A stretch of 64,000 nucleotides of DNA, from the NCBI GenBank assembly GCA_035268885.1, contig DATFKA010000094.1, positions 1-64,000 of the forward strand. Reading direction: 5' to 3'. The position numbers were made by a program, and so were the translations under genes. The stretch is from DATFKA01 sp035268885. GTDB lineage: Bacteria; Bacteroidota; Bacteroidia; Chitinophagales; Saprospiraceae. Below, one piece after another: positions 32,704 to 42,295 of the stretch (within the stretch, counting starts at the first letter, position 1; each line of letters begins with the position of its first letter). Below the pieces are notes generated by a model. The model did not search any database. It was not told the DNA's origin and saw only the letters and a list, made by a program, of their open reading frames with translations.

Positions 32704-35700
32704 ATGTCAATTAAAGCAGCACTTTATCACAGGACGCACTACAACTTTGACCGTCCCGTTAATTTGTCCCCACACATTATACGCCTCCGACCTGCCGTTC
32801 ATTCCAGAACGCCCATCGAGGCTTATACCCTTAAAATAGAACCGGAAAATCATTTTTTGAATTGGCAACAAGACCCCTACGGAAATTATTTGGCGAGAGT
32901 CGTCTTTCCGGAAAAAGTGACTGCTCTAAAAATTGAAGTAGAGTTGATCGCCGATTTATCGGTGATTAATCCCTTTGATTTCTTCCTGGAGGAATACGCG
33001 CAGGAATTTCCTTTCGAATATCCCGAGCGACTGAAGAAGGCCCTGGCTCCCTATTTAGAGATTACGGAATCTGGCCCCTTGCTAAAGTCCTTGCTGGAAG
33101 AAGTGGATACAACAGAACAGCCCACTAACGATTTTCTCGTACAGGTGAATCAACTTGTTCATAATCGATTGGGCTATAACCTCCGCATGGAGGCTGGCGT
33201 CCAGTCTTGTGAAGAGACCCTGGAGGTCGGGCGAGGCTCCTGTCGGGATTTTAGCTGGTTGATGGTGCAGTTGTTCCGTCATCTGGGGCTAGCGGCGCGC
33301 TTTGTCTCTGGTTACTCCGTACAGTTGAAACCCGATGAGAAACCTTTGGAAGGCCCCGCCGGAGTAGAGGAAGATGTCACCGATTTACACGCCTGGGTAG
33401 AGGTCTACGTTCCTGGTGCCGGATGGATTGGTCTGGATGCAACTTCGGGTTTGTTTTGTACCGAAGGTCATATCCCACTGGCTTGCGTACCGGACTACGA
33501 GATGGCCGCTCCTATCGAGGGTGCGACGGACGTTGCCGAAGTAACTTTTGACTTTGAAAATACGGTGCGCCGGATCGAAGAAGATCCTAGGGTAACTAAA
33601 CCCTACCGGGATGACCAGTGGACAGAAATTTTGGACTTGGGAGAACAAGTGGACCAGGATCTGCAATCGCAAGATGTGCGGCTCACTATGGGCGGAGAAC
33701 CAACCTTTGTTTCCATCGACGATATGGAGGCGGAGCAATGGAATACGAAGGCCGACGGTAGCCATAAACGTGCGCTAGCCTGGGATCTGGCTACTCGTTT
33801 ACGCGACGCTTTCGGACCGGGCGGTATCCTTCACTATGCACAGGGCAAATGGTATCCGGGCGAACCGCTACCCCGTTGGGCATATTCAATTGTCTGGCGC
33901 AAGGACGGACTGCCCATTTGGAAGAATCCCAAGTTGTTGGCCGATCCCAATAAAGAACAGGAAGTATATCCGGCTACGGCGGAATTATTCCTAAAAACCC
34001 TGGCCGAAAATTTGGGTGTATCACCAGAATATACCAAAACGGCCTACGAGGATATTTTTTATATGCTCTGGGAAGAAGGGCAGGTTCCGGTGGATGAAGA
34101 TCCCTTCAAAGCGGATCTGGAAGATTCGCTGGAGCGTCGTACCTTAGCCTCTGTACTGGATCGCGGGATGGATACTCCCGCCGGGTACGTATTACCATTG
34201 GCCTGGGATTTTGACCATCAGGATTGGCACTCTTGCCCCTGGGAGTTTCGTCGGAAACACCTGTTTTTGACACCGGGTAATTCTCCGCTGGGTCTGCGCT
34301 TACCCTTAAATAACCTACCCGCTACGGTGGATGTGCCGATACAGCGCAGCTTATTCGAAGATGTGGGAGACTTCGATATCCGGTCGAATGAAGATATTGG
34401 CCAGTCAAAACCCGAAAAAAAATCGAAGGAAGTGATGCGGACAGCCGTCTGTGCTGAAATTCGCCGGGGAAATTTATACGTTTTCTTACCTCCTTTATCT
34501 TACGCAGAGCACGCTTTGGAATTACTCCAAGTGATTGAAAAGACCACCGCCGATATTGGCGTACCTATCGTATTGGAAGGTTATGCACCACCCTTGGACA
34601 ACCGGATGGACAAAATGAGTGTAACGCCTGATCCAGGTGTAATTGAGGTGAATATTCATCCGGCTGGAAGCTGGTCGGATATGGTAGCTCGCATTGAAAC
34701 CTTGTACGAACTGGCCAAAGAATCCCGACTGGGGGCAGAAAAATTTATGATCGACGGCCGTCATACGGGAACCGGTGGTGGAAACCACATTACCCTGGGG
34801 GCTGCTCGCCCCTCGGATAGTCCTTTTTTACGCCGACCGGATCTATTGCGCAGTATGATTACTTATTGGCAGCATCATCCGAGTTTGTCTTATTTATTTT
34901 CGGGTGCTTTTGTTGGACCGACCAGTCAGGCACCGAGGATTGACGAAGGGCTGGAAGATCGACTCTACGAGATGGAGTTGGCTTTTACGCAAGTGCCCAA
35001 GCCAGGAGAGCAAAACGTTCCTTATTGGGTAGTCGACCGGATATTTCGGCATTTGCTGACTGATATCACGGGGAATACGCACCGGGCAGAGTTTTGTATC
35101 GACAAATTATACTCACCAGACAGTCCTTCCGGCCGCCTGGGGCTATTGGAGATGCGTAGTCTAGATATGCCACCGCACCGACAAATGAGTATGGTGCAGA
35201 TGTTATTGATTCGTTCACTGGTTAGTTGGTTTTGGAAGCAGCCCTACGAGCATGGTTTGGTTCGCTGGGGTACTCAGTTGTACGACAAATACCTACTCCC
35301 TCATTTTAATCACCAGGATATGGCAGAGGTGGTTTCGGACCTGCAGTCGGCAGGATACCCCTTCAAGTTACAGTGGTTAGATCCGTTTTTTGAATTCCGC
35401 TTCCCGCGTTACGGGTCCGTTCAGATAAAAGATATCCAGCTGGAAGTGCGGATGGCGATTGAGCCCTGGCACGTCCTGGGAGAAGAAATGTCGAATATGG
35501 GTACCGCCCGCTTTGTGGATTCTTCTCTGGAAAGAGTACAGGTGAAGTTGACGGGGATGAACGAAGCGCGTTACACCCTCTTGTGTAACGGCTGTGAAGT
35601 ACCCCTGGTGGCCACTGGTACCCAGGGAGAATTTGTAGCGGGTATTCGCTATCGGGCCTGGCAGCCTCCTTCCGCCTTACACCCTACCATTGGTATTGAT

Positions 35701-36015
35701 GCACCCCTGGTCTTTGATTTAGTCGATAACTGGAAAAATCAGATTGTGGGTGGTTGTACCTATCACGTTGCGCACCCTGGTGGTCGCTCTTACGATGTAT
35801 TCCCCGTGAATGCTTACGAAGCAGAGTCGCGCCGGATTAATCGATTCCGCAATACAGATTATACACCCGGACCGGTAGAATATGCACCGAGCAGGAGTCG
35901 AATTACTTATTTCGATGAGCAGCCCCCTTACCATAAGGAGTCGATTTCTTATCGGACGATTGCCGGCAATCCCGATTTCCCTTATACGCTGGATCTTCGG
36001 TGGGCCAAAAAGTAG
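32704..36015 (+). CDS. Transglutaminase-like protein with DUF2126 domain
   Basis: A 1103-residue cytoplasmic protein. Residues 1-~285 hold the bacterial transglutaminase N-domain and core; the catalytic triad is visible as Cys180 (GRGSCRDFSWLMVQ), His229 (TDLHAWVEVYVPG) and Asp245 (GWIGLDATSG). From about residue 320 onward is DUF2126 (DVRLTMGGEPTFVSIDDMEA, FGPGGILHYAQGKWYPGE, GGGNHITLGAARPSDSPFLR, SLDMPPHRQMSMVQMLLIRS). This pair is the usual large partner of circularly permuted ATP-grasp and alpha-E proteins. Transglutaminase folds can cleave or join amide bonds, so it may process or cross-link the product of the ATP-grasp enzymes. It is the first gene of the cluster; the next begins 31 bases later. 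Confidence 0.9.
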   Translation: MSIKAALYHRTHYNFDRPVNLSPHIIRLRPAVHSRTPIEAYTLKIEPENHFLNWQQDPYGNYLARVVFPEKVTALKIEVELIADLSVINPFDFFLEEYAQEFPFEYPERLKKALAPYLEITESGPLLKSLLEEVDTTEQPTNDFLVQVNQLVHNRLGYNLRMEAGVQSCEETLEVGRGSCRDFSWLMVQLFRHLGLAARFVSGYSVQLKPDEKPLEGPAGVEEDVTDLHAWVEVYVPGAGWIGLDATSGLFCTEGHIPLACVPDYEMAAPIEGATDVAEVTFDFENTVRRIEEDPRVTKPYRDDQWTEILDLGEQVDQDLQSQDVRLTMGGEPTFVSIDDMEAEQWNTKADGSHKRALAWDLATRLRDAFGPGGILHYAQGKWYPGEPLPRWAYSIVWRKDGLPIWKNPKLLADPNKEQEVYPATAELFLKTLAENLGVSPEYTKTAYEDIFYMLWEEGQVPVDEDPFKADLEDSLERRTLASVLDRGMDTPAGYVLPLAWDFDHQDWHSCPWEFRRKHLFLTPGNSPLGLRLPLNNLPATVDVPIQRSLFEDVGDFDIRSNEDIGQSKPEKKSKEVMRTAVCAEIRRGNLYVFLPPLSYAEHALELLQVIEKTTADIGVPIVLEGYAPPLDNRMDKMSVTPDPGVIEVNIHPAGSWSDMVARIETLYELAKESRLGAEKFMIDGRHTGTGGGNHITLGAARPSDSPFLRRPDLLRSMITYWQHHPSLSYLFSGAFVGPTSQAPRIDEGLEDRLYEMELAFTQVPKPGEQNVPYWVVDRIFRHLLTDITGNTHRAEFCIDKLYSPDSPSGRLGLLEMRSLDMPPHRQMSMVQMLLIRSLVSWFWKQPYEHGLVRWGTQLYDKYLLPHFNHQDMAEVVSDLQSAGYPFKLQWLDPFFEFRFPRYGSVQIKDIQLEVRMAIEPWHVLGEEMSNMGTARFVDSSLERVQVKLTGMNEARYTLLCNGCEVPLVATGTQGEFVAGIRYRAWQPPSALHPTIGIDAPLVFDLVDNWKNQIVGGCTYHVAHPGGRSYDVFPVNAYEAESRRINRFRNTDYTPGPVEYAPSRSRITYFDEQPPYHKESISYRTIAGNPDFPYTLDLRWAKK

Positions 36016-36046
36016 TACCTTGCGGTAAAACAGTAAACGTATCAGC

Positions 36047-38611
36047 ATGATTATTGACCAGGAGCTTCAGGATTTATTGAAAGGATATGGGGAGGATGAG
36101 CGGCCGGCAGACGAAATCTGGGCTAATCAGCGTCAGGCGCTACCTAATTGGGAGCATTTATTGGCCCAAATTAAGCAGTTAGGCCCTACGGAACTAAATA
36201 ATCGACAACAGGAGATCGAACGGGTACTGGCGGATAACGGGGTGAGTTATAATTTGTTTGACAACAAATCATCCCAGGCTCGCAGCTGGCAGTTGGATCC
36301 TATTCCCTTTCTGATTACCCCGGAAATCTGGACTTCCATCAAAGAAGGTATTCGGCAGCGGGTGCATTTGATGAACCTGATTTTTAAGGATCTTTACGGG
36401 CCCCGTAATTTAATTAAGGAAGGTATTTTGCCGGCGGATTTGATTTTTGGTGATCCCCAGTTTTTGCGGGCCTGTGATCAGATCGACTTTGCGCAAGAGC
36501 ATGCCTTGTTACAGTACGCTGCTGATATTTCCCGTAGCCCGGATGGGCAACTCTGGGTGATCGGGGACCGGACCCAGGCTCCGTCGGGTATGGCCTACAC
36601 GCTGGAAAACCGGGTAGCGATGGCGCGTACCTTACCCGAGTTTTTTGCGAAAGCCAAGGTCAAGAAGCTAGTTCCTTATTATCAGCTGTGGCGGAACTGT
36701 TTAAAAAATGCAGCGCCGAACGTCGCCGAACCCCTGGTGGCTATATTGACGCCCGGACCCTACAGTGCGACTTATTTTGAGCATACTTTTATGTCTGCTT
36801 TACAGGGATTTGAATTGGTACAGGGCCAGGACCTAATGGTGAAAGATGGCTTTTTATGGATGAAAACCCTGAGTGGTTTGGAGAAAGTGGATGTGTTGAT
36901 TCGTCACGTTGATGATCGGTATTGTGATCCGCTATCGCTAAAACCCGATTCCCAATTGGGCGTAGCGGGCCTGCTGGAAGTGATCCGTAAGGGGAATGTC
37001 CGCCTGGCCAATCCGCTGGGCAGTGGTATTCTGGAAAATCCGGGATTAATGGCTTTTATGCCCGCCATTTGTAAGCACTTTTTAGGCGAAAGCCTGAAGT
37101 TGCCTAATATCGCCAGCTGGTGGTGTGGCCAGAAAAGTGAACGAGCCTATGTACTCGAAAATATGGACCGACTGGTGATTAAGGATCTGCACCGACTAGA
37201 CGGGCGACGGACGATTTTCGGTTGGGAATTATCCAATGCCCAAAAGCAGACCTACATCGATAAAATTAAGCGATACCCCTATCGCTTTGTGGGGCAGGAG
37301 CAAGCGATTTTTTCTACAGCTCCTTCCTGGAATGACTCTTTTCTGGAACCGCGCCGTACGGTTTTACGCTGTTTTGCGACTTCAGGGGAATCTACCTACC
37401 ATATTATGCCAGGAGGGCTTACCCGTAGTGCTCCGGAAGCGGGTAATAGCCACGTATCGAACCGCTCAGGAGGGATTGGTAAGGATACCTGGGTGATTTC
37501 AGAAAAGAAACAACAACCTATACGTTTTCGGTTAGACCGGGCACTACCCGGCGGGAATTATAAACGACTGGAGGATTTGCCCAGCCGTACGGGGGAGCAA
37601 TTGTTCTGGATGGGTCGCAATTTGTCGCGGGTAAAGTATACCGCTCGTTTGCTTCGGATCATTCTGAAGCGGCAATCCGAAATTGTCAACTTCGAAGACC
37701 CACTGGATGAATCTACCTTTTCGATCCTTTTGCAGGGACTGACGCATATGACCATGAGCTACCCCGGGTTCGTTGGGAAGGAGGGAGCCCAAAACCTCAA
37801 TCAGCCCAATCAGGAGCTACAGGAAATGTTGCAAAATGAAAATCGCGCAGGTACCCTTGCCTTTAGTATCGATATGCTTAAGAATTCTGGGGTTTCGCTG
37901 CGTAACCGCTGGTCACCCGATACCTGGCGCATGTTGGATCAATTAACCCAGCACTGGGAACAATGGCGTACTACTAAACACACAGAGCAAAGGACGGCCC
38001 GTTCTCAATTGGATCAACTATTGGTGCACTGCGCGGCTTTACAGGGATTTGTTCTGGAAAGCCTTAGTATTGAAGAGGGCAGGCCCTTGTTGGATATCGG
38101 AGTTCAACTGGAAAAAGCTATGTTACAAGCCTCGCTTATGCGATCGCTATTAGGTACAAAAAAAGACCCCGAAGTGGAGCAGGAATTGATGGAGGCGATT
38201 TTGATTACCTCGGAGAGCCTGAGTTCTTACCGGCACAGATACCGGGGCGAATTGAGGTTAGAGGGTTTATTATCTCTCGTTTTGTTGGACGATAGCTATC
38301 CGCAGGCCCTGAATTATTCGGTGAGTAAGACCAGGGGGAATCTGGATCAATTACCCACTGTCCTTAGTAAACAAATGCTTCGTCCCGACCAGAAAAACTT
38401 GTTAAAAGTGCATAGTGCTTTGCGCTTGAGCGATGTGGCAGATTTATTGGTTAGCGAAGGGGGTTCAAATTTACGAGAAGCACTGGATACGCTGTTGGGC
38501 GAAACGCATAGCAATCTCTCCGAAGCGGCTTCGAATATTCACTTTACCTTCTTCAGTCATAGTTATTTCAAGCCACAGAAATCGGTATTTTTATTTGATA
38601 CGGATGTTTAA
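36047..38611 (+). CDS. Circularly permuted ATP-grasp ligase fused to alpha-E domain
   Basis: An 854-residue fusion. The N-terminal ~480 residues are a circularly permuted type 2 ATP-grasp (COG2308-like): LITPEIWTSIKEGIRQRVHL, LIFGDPQFLRACDQ, SPDGQLWVIGDRTQAPSGMA, YTLENRVAMARTLPE, VDVLIRHVDDRYCDPLSL, IKDLHRLDGRRTIFG. From about residue 505 the alpha-E domain (DUF403, COG2307-like) begins with TGEQLFWMGRNLSRVKYTAR, the same start as the free alpha-E protein at 41242. ATP-grasp enzymes join an acid to an amine using ATP. Published domain-context analysis (Iyer, Aravind and colleagues) predicts peptide or amide synthesis for the system. In many genomes the two parts are separate genes; here one copy is fused and another is separate. 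Confidence 0.88.
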   Translation: MIIDQELQDLLKGYGEDERPADEIWANQRQALPNWEHLLAQIKQLGPTELNNRQQEIERVLADNGVSYNLFDNKSSQARSWQLDPIPFLITPEIWTSIKEGIRQRVHLMNLIFKDLYGPRNLIKEGILPADLIFGDPQFLRACDQIDFAQEHALLQYAADISRSPDGQLWVIGDRTQAPSGMAYTLENRVAMARTLPEFFAKAKVKKLVPYYQLWRNCLKNAAPNVAEPLVAILTPGPYSATYFEHTFMSALQGFELVQGQDLMVKDGFLWMKTLSGLEKVDVLIRHVDDRYCDPLSLKPDSQLGVAGLLEVIRKGNVRLANPLGSGILENPGLMAFMPAICKHFLGESLKLPNIASWWCGQKSERAYVLENMDRLVIKDLHRLDGRRTIFGWELSNAQKQTYIDKIKRYPYRFVGQEQAIFSTAPSWNDSFLEPRRTVLRCFATSGESTYHIMPGGLTRSAPEAGNSHVSNRSGGIGKDTWVISEKKQQPIRFRLDRALPGGNYKRLEDLPSRTGEQLFWMGRNLSRVKYTARLLRIILKRQSEIVNFEDPLDESTFSILLQGLTHMTMSYPGFVGKEGAQNLNQPNQELQEMLQNENRAGTLAFSIDMLKNSGVSLRNRWSPDTWRMLDQLTQHWEQWRTTKHTEQRTARSQLDQLLVHCAALQGFVLESLSIEEGRPLLDIGVQLEKAMLQASLMRSLLGTKKDPEVEQELMEAILITSESLSSYRHRYRGELRLEGLLSLVLLDDSYPQALNYSVSKTRGNLDQLPTVLSKQMLRPDQKNLLKVHSALRLSDVADLLVSEGGSNLREALDTLLGETHSNLSEAASNIHFTFFSHSYFKPQKSVFLFDTDV

Positions 38612-38634
38612 GCAGGCGTAAAAATTGGGTTCTT

Positions 38635-39516
38635 ATGCGATATAAGGTTCGGCACACTACTACTTATGCGTACCAATATAATGGCAGCCTATCCTATAAT
38701 GAGGCCTGGCTACAGCCCCGTGAGCTGCCCTATCAGCAGGTTCTGGAGAAACGAGTAAATATATCTCCGGTGCCCAACGAGCGGTCTATGCGACTAGATT
38801 TTTTTGGTAATCAGGTGGATTATTTTTCGGTGCAGCAGAAGCACAAAGATTTTTCTATTGAATCCACGAGTATCATTGAACGTCGTGTACCCGATTATGT
38901 GGCGAAACAAAGTGCTGGCATAAGCTGGGAATCCTGGCGGGATAAACTAAGTATCTTTAGTAAAGATCGGGTTGAAATCCGCCAGTTTTGTTTGCCTTCA
39001 CCGCTGGTGCCTTTTTCAGACGATCTAAAAGAATTTGCCTTGGTTTCGTTTCGGCCCGGGAGGGATTTACTCGAAGCCCTAATTGAATTGAATCACCGGA
39101 TTTATAAAGACTTTGAATATACACAGGGGTTCACGACCGTAGCCACACCTTTGAAGAAGGTTATTCAGGCGCGCAAAGGCGTTTGCCAGGACTTCGCACA
39201 CGTAGCGATTTCTTGTCTGCGAACGCTTGGCCTGCCGGCTCGATACGTAAGTGGATACATTGAAACGATCCCTCCGGAAGGGGCAGAGGCCCTGGTGGGA
39301 TCGGCCGCTTCACACGCCTGGTTCGCTTCTTTCGTTCCCGGGATTGGTTGGGTCGATTTTGATCCAACCAACAATAAATTAGCTAAAGAACAGCACATCA
39401 CAGTAGCCTGGGGTAGGGACTATACCGATGTCCCGCCAATCAAAGGTGTTATTTTTAACTCCGGCTCCCATGATTTGTCGGTATCTGTTGATGTCATCCG
39501 AATTAATAAAGGTTAG
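38635..39516 (+). CDS. Transglutaminase-family protein, short form
   Basis: A 293-residue protein with a beta-rich N-domain (YKVRHTTTYAYQYNGSLSYN) and a transglutaminase core with Cys184 (RKGVCQDFAHVAISCLR), His227 (SHAWFASFVPG) and Asp243 (GWVDFDPTNN). It lacks DUF2126 and any signal peptide. Such proteins are the small transglutaminase partner in ATP-grasp/alpha-E clusters. It begins 23 bases after the fused ligase gene and ends the first sub-cluster; a 224-base gap follows. Confidence 0.9.
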   Translation: MRYKVRHTTTYAYQYNGSLSYNEAWLQPRELPYQQVLEKRVNISPVPNERSMRLDFFGNQVDYFSVQQKHKDFSIESTSIIERRVPDYVAKQSAGISWESWRDKLSIFSKDRVEIRQFCLPSPLVPFSDDLKEFALVSFRPGRDLLEALIELNHRIYKDFEYTQGFTTVATPLKKVIQARKGVCQDFAHVAISCLRTLGLPARYVSGYIETIPPEGAEALVGSAASHAWFASFVPGIGWVDFDPTNNKLAKEQHITVAWGRDYTDVPPIKGVIFNSGSHDLSVSVDVIRINKG

Positions 39517-39740
39517 GACCTGTTTTTGCCAATAATTATTTTGTAGGTGCGAAATTTAAAATGCCTGTACCAAAAATTATATTTTTTCTGCTAATTTCCT
39601 TATTTTCAATACCTTAATGAAAAACGCAAAGGAAATTCATTCGGGGACAAATAGTGCGGATCTCCGCCTCATACATCTTGACCCAATGATTTCACCTTGA
39701 ACCAATAAGGATTTGCCTAAGAAAAATATAAATTAACTGC

Positions 39741-41207
39741 ATGCAAAGTCAGGGACAGAAAAAATTCTTTGATCTTTACGAGCCCTCCGAAAGCTTTTAC
39801 GACGAAGTTTTTGATGGCAACGGAAAAGTAAAACCGGGGTACCAAAAAATATTCGATCACTTTAACCATTTAGGGGAAGAAAATTTCCTCCGCTTATTTG
39901 ACGAAGCGAAAACTTCCTTTTTTAATCAGGGGATTACTTTTGCCGTGTACAGCGATACAGATCAGGGAACCGAAAAAATATTTCCATTCGATTTGTTTCC
40001 CAGAATAATTACGGCCAGGGAATGGGAGCATCTGGAAGAAGGGGTTTTACAAAGAACCCGTGCTATCAATGCCTTTATTTTTGATATCTACCACGATCAA
40101 AAAATTATTAAGGACAAAATTATTCCTGCTGAACTCATCTTTTCTTCTAAGAATTACCAGAAATTAATGAAAGACTTCTCTCCACCGGGAGATATCTATT
40201 GTCATATTTCCGGTACGGATATTATTCGCCACAGTGACGGAGAATTTTACGTACTGGAAGATAATTTAAGGAGTCCCTCGGGAGTGAGTTATGTGATCAA
40301 TAACAGGATTGCATTAAAAAGAGGTCTGCTTGGTCTGTTCAATACCAACAAGGTGGAAAGTGTTTCGGATTATCCAGAACACCTGCTGAAGACGCTGCAT
40401 AGTGTCCATCCACACGGTATGGAAGAGACCAATTGTGTGTTATATACACCGGGATCCTTTAATTCCGCTTATTTTGAGCATGCCTTTTTGGCTCAGCGCA
40501 TGGGTATAGAACTAGTAGAGGGTCAGGATCTGATTGTCGAACACGATTACGTCTTTATGAAGACTATCTACGGGAAAGTGAAGGTAGACGTCATCTACCG
40601 TCGGGTAGATGATAATTTCATCGATCCCGAAGCTTTTAATAAGGACTCCTTGTTAGGAGTACCGGGTTTAATGCGGGCTTATCTGGCCGGTAACGTTACC
40701 CTGGTTAATGCACCGGGTACCGGTTTTGCCGATGATAAGGCAGTATATACCTACTTACCGGAAATTATCAAGTATTATCTGGGGGAAGAGCCTATCCTTA
40801 ATAATGTCAAGACCTATCGCTGTGAGATTGACGAAGATTACAAATTTGTGATGGAGAACGTCGATAAGCTGGTCGTAAAACCGGTGGATGAGGCCGGGGG
40901 CTATGGGATTACCATTGGTACGACACTGACAAAAAAAGAAATCGAAGAGGTGAAGCAAAGAATTACGGCTGATCGACGCAAGTACATTGCCCAGCCCATT
41001 ATGTCTCTCTCTGTACACGCTACCTATATAGAAGACAGCCATGCTTTTGAGGCCCGGCACGTCGACCTGAGAACCTACACGCTATTTGGTAAAGATTGCC
41101 AGCACGTTCTGAAAGGAGGGCTTTCCCGGGTAGCTTTAAAGAAAGGGAATCTGATTGTCAACTCTTCACAGGGAGGAGGCTCTAAAGATACCTGGGTACT
41201 TAAGTAA
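39741..41207 (+). CDS. Circularly permuted ATP-grasp ligase, free-standing
   Basis: A 488-residue protein of the same fold as the N-terminal part of the fused gene at 36047, but without an alpha-E tail. Blocks: IITAREWEHLEEGVLQRTRA, IYCHISGTDIIRHSDGEFYV, LEDNLRSPSGVSYVINNRIA, CVLYTPGSFNSAYFEHAFLA, VDVIYRRVDDNFIDPEAFNK, DKLVVKPVDEAGGYGITIGT. It retains the DEAGGYGI loop, which in the fused paralogue is altered to HRLDGRRTIFG, so the two ligases probably differ in substrate or activity. Preceded by 224 bases with no other gene. Confidence 0.9.
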   Translation: MQSQGQKKFFDLYEPSESFYDEVFDGNGKVKPGYQKIFDHFNHLGEENFLRLFDEAKTSFFNQGITFAVYSDTDQGTEKIFPFDLFPRIITAREWEHLEEGVLQRTRAINAFIFDIYHDQKIIKDKIIPAELIFSSKNYQKLMKDFSPPGDIYCHISGTDIIRHSDGEFYVLEDNLRSPSGVSYVINNRIALKRGLLGLFNTNKVESVSDYPEHLLKTLHSVHPHGMEETNCVLYTPGSFNSAYFEHAFLAQRMGIELVEGQDLIVEHDYVFMKTIYGKVKVDVIYRRVDDNFIDPEAFNKDSLLGVPGLMRAYLAGNVTLVNAPGTGFADDKAVYTYLPEIIKYYLGEEPILNNVKTYRCEIDEDYKFVMENVDKLVVKPVDEAGGYGITIGTTLTKKEIEEVKQRITADRRKYIAQPIMSLSVHATYIEDSHAFEARHVDLRTYTLFGKDCQHVLKGGLSRVALKKGNLIVNSSQGGGSKDTWVLK

Positions 41208-41241
41208 ACAACTTTCATCATCTCTATCAAAAGAAATTAGC

Positions 41242-42180
41242 ATGCTCTCACGAGTCGCAAATAGCCTATATTGGGCCGGTCGCTACATCGAACGCTGTGA
41301 TCATACGGCCCGCTTTGTCAATATTAATTATTTTTCTTCGTTGGATACGCCTAATAATATGTCTGAAAAGGAGAAACTCGTACTGGAGTCTCTTCTATTT
41401 CTAGCTGGTAATGATTATGAAGGTGAAATTACCGAAAAAGAAGTGCTACACCATATCGGGTTTGATAAGGAAAACCCCTTGTCGATCCTAAGTACGGCCC
41501 GGCTGGCCAGAACAAACGCGCACGGTACCCGGCATCTCATCTCCAGTGAGACCTGGGAGGCGATTAATAAGTTTTACCATTTTGTGAATAATTATCACGT
41601 GGATACCTTCGTCTCTACCGGACTCTACGACCTAACAACAAAACTTAATGAGGCCTGCTCTACCATCCGCGAAAAAATAATTCGAACCTTATTACACGAC
41701 GAGGTATGGGCGCTCCTTATGCTGGGGATTCATCTGGAGCGGGCTTTTCAGATCATCCGGCTCATCAACACCAAATTGTTGGATATTAAAAAAATAGAGG
41801 AGTCCAGCGGCGAGCACCATGATTTAACCTACGAATGGGCTACCTTACTACGCTGTGCGGAAGTGTACGATATGAGTAAAAAATTCTATCGTCGTACACC
41901 TAATAAGTCTCAGACGATTGAGTTCTTGCTACTGAATGCCAAGAATCCAAAATCACTGCGCAGTAATGTCGAAAAAATCTTTTCTTATTTAAATCGAATT
42001 GGGGGGGAGAGAGAGCCGGAACCAGGAAATATTGAATTCGAAGTGGGCAAGTACTTGTCCGAACTGCAGTATATGACCATGGAAGATATCGGCGAAGACC
42101 CGACGGATTTTATTCTCTCGACCTTTGACCGATTGAATCAGGTCGGTGGAAAGTTTGAAGAAGATTATCTTTTTTTCTAG
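41242..42180 (+). CDS. Alpha-E domain protein, free-standing
   Basis: A 312-residue all-helical alpha-E (DUF403) protein. It begins MLSRVANSLYWAGRYIERCD and has the usual Glu-rich helices and the ARLARTNAHGTRHLISSETW block. Start at ATG 41242, 34 bases after the ATP-grasp stop; an earlier in-frame start would overlap that gene by 50 bases and adds a non-conserved tail. Alpha-E domains accompany this type of ATP-grasp in essentially every known locus, so they likely form one enzyme. This is the last gene of the cluster and is closed by two terminators. Confidence 0.88.
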   Translation: MLSRVANSLYWAGRYIERCDHTARFVNINYFSSLDTPNNMSEKEKLVLESLLFLAGNDYEGEITEKEVLHHIGFDKENPLSILSTARLARTNAHGTRHLISSETWEAINKFYHFVNNYHVDTFVSTGLYDLTTKLNEACSTIREKIIRTLLHDEVWALLMLGIHLERAFQIIRLINTKLLDIKKIEESSGEHHDLTYEWATLLRCAEVYDMSKKFYRRTPNKSQTIEFLLLNAKNPKSLRSNVEKIFSYLNRIGGEREPEPGNIEFEVGKYLSELQYMTMEDIGEDPTDFILSTFDRLNQVGGKFEEDYLFF

Positions 42181-42208
42181 GCCTCGCTTTTCGTCGAAAA
42201 GGCGAGGC
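42181..42208 (+). terminator. Hairpin directly after the alpha-E stop codon
   Basis: GCCTCGC at 42181-42187 and GCGAGGC at 42202-42208 pair, extended by TTTT/AAAA with a single bulged G and a 5-base loop. It begins at the base after the stop codon. No T-run follows, so it may stabilise the mRNA end ahead of the next terminator. Confidence 0.6.
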
Positions 42209-42228
42209 AGCCAGCCAGCAACAATAAT

Positions 42229-42267
42229 AAAAAATGCGGATTCGCCTCAGGCGAATCCGCATTTTTT
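42229..42267. terminator. Bidirectional terminator between the cluster and icd
   Basis: A perfect 18-bp stem (AAAAAATGCGGATTCGCC with its inverse) and a 3-base loop TCA, with A-run before and T-run after, so it can act on both strands. It separates the convergent alpha-E and icd genes. Confidence 0.92.
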
Positions 42268-42295
42268 ACATTAATCGATTTAAGATAGGACTCAA

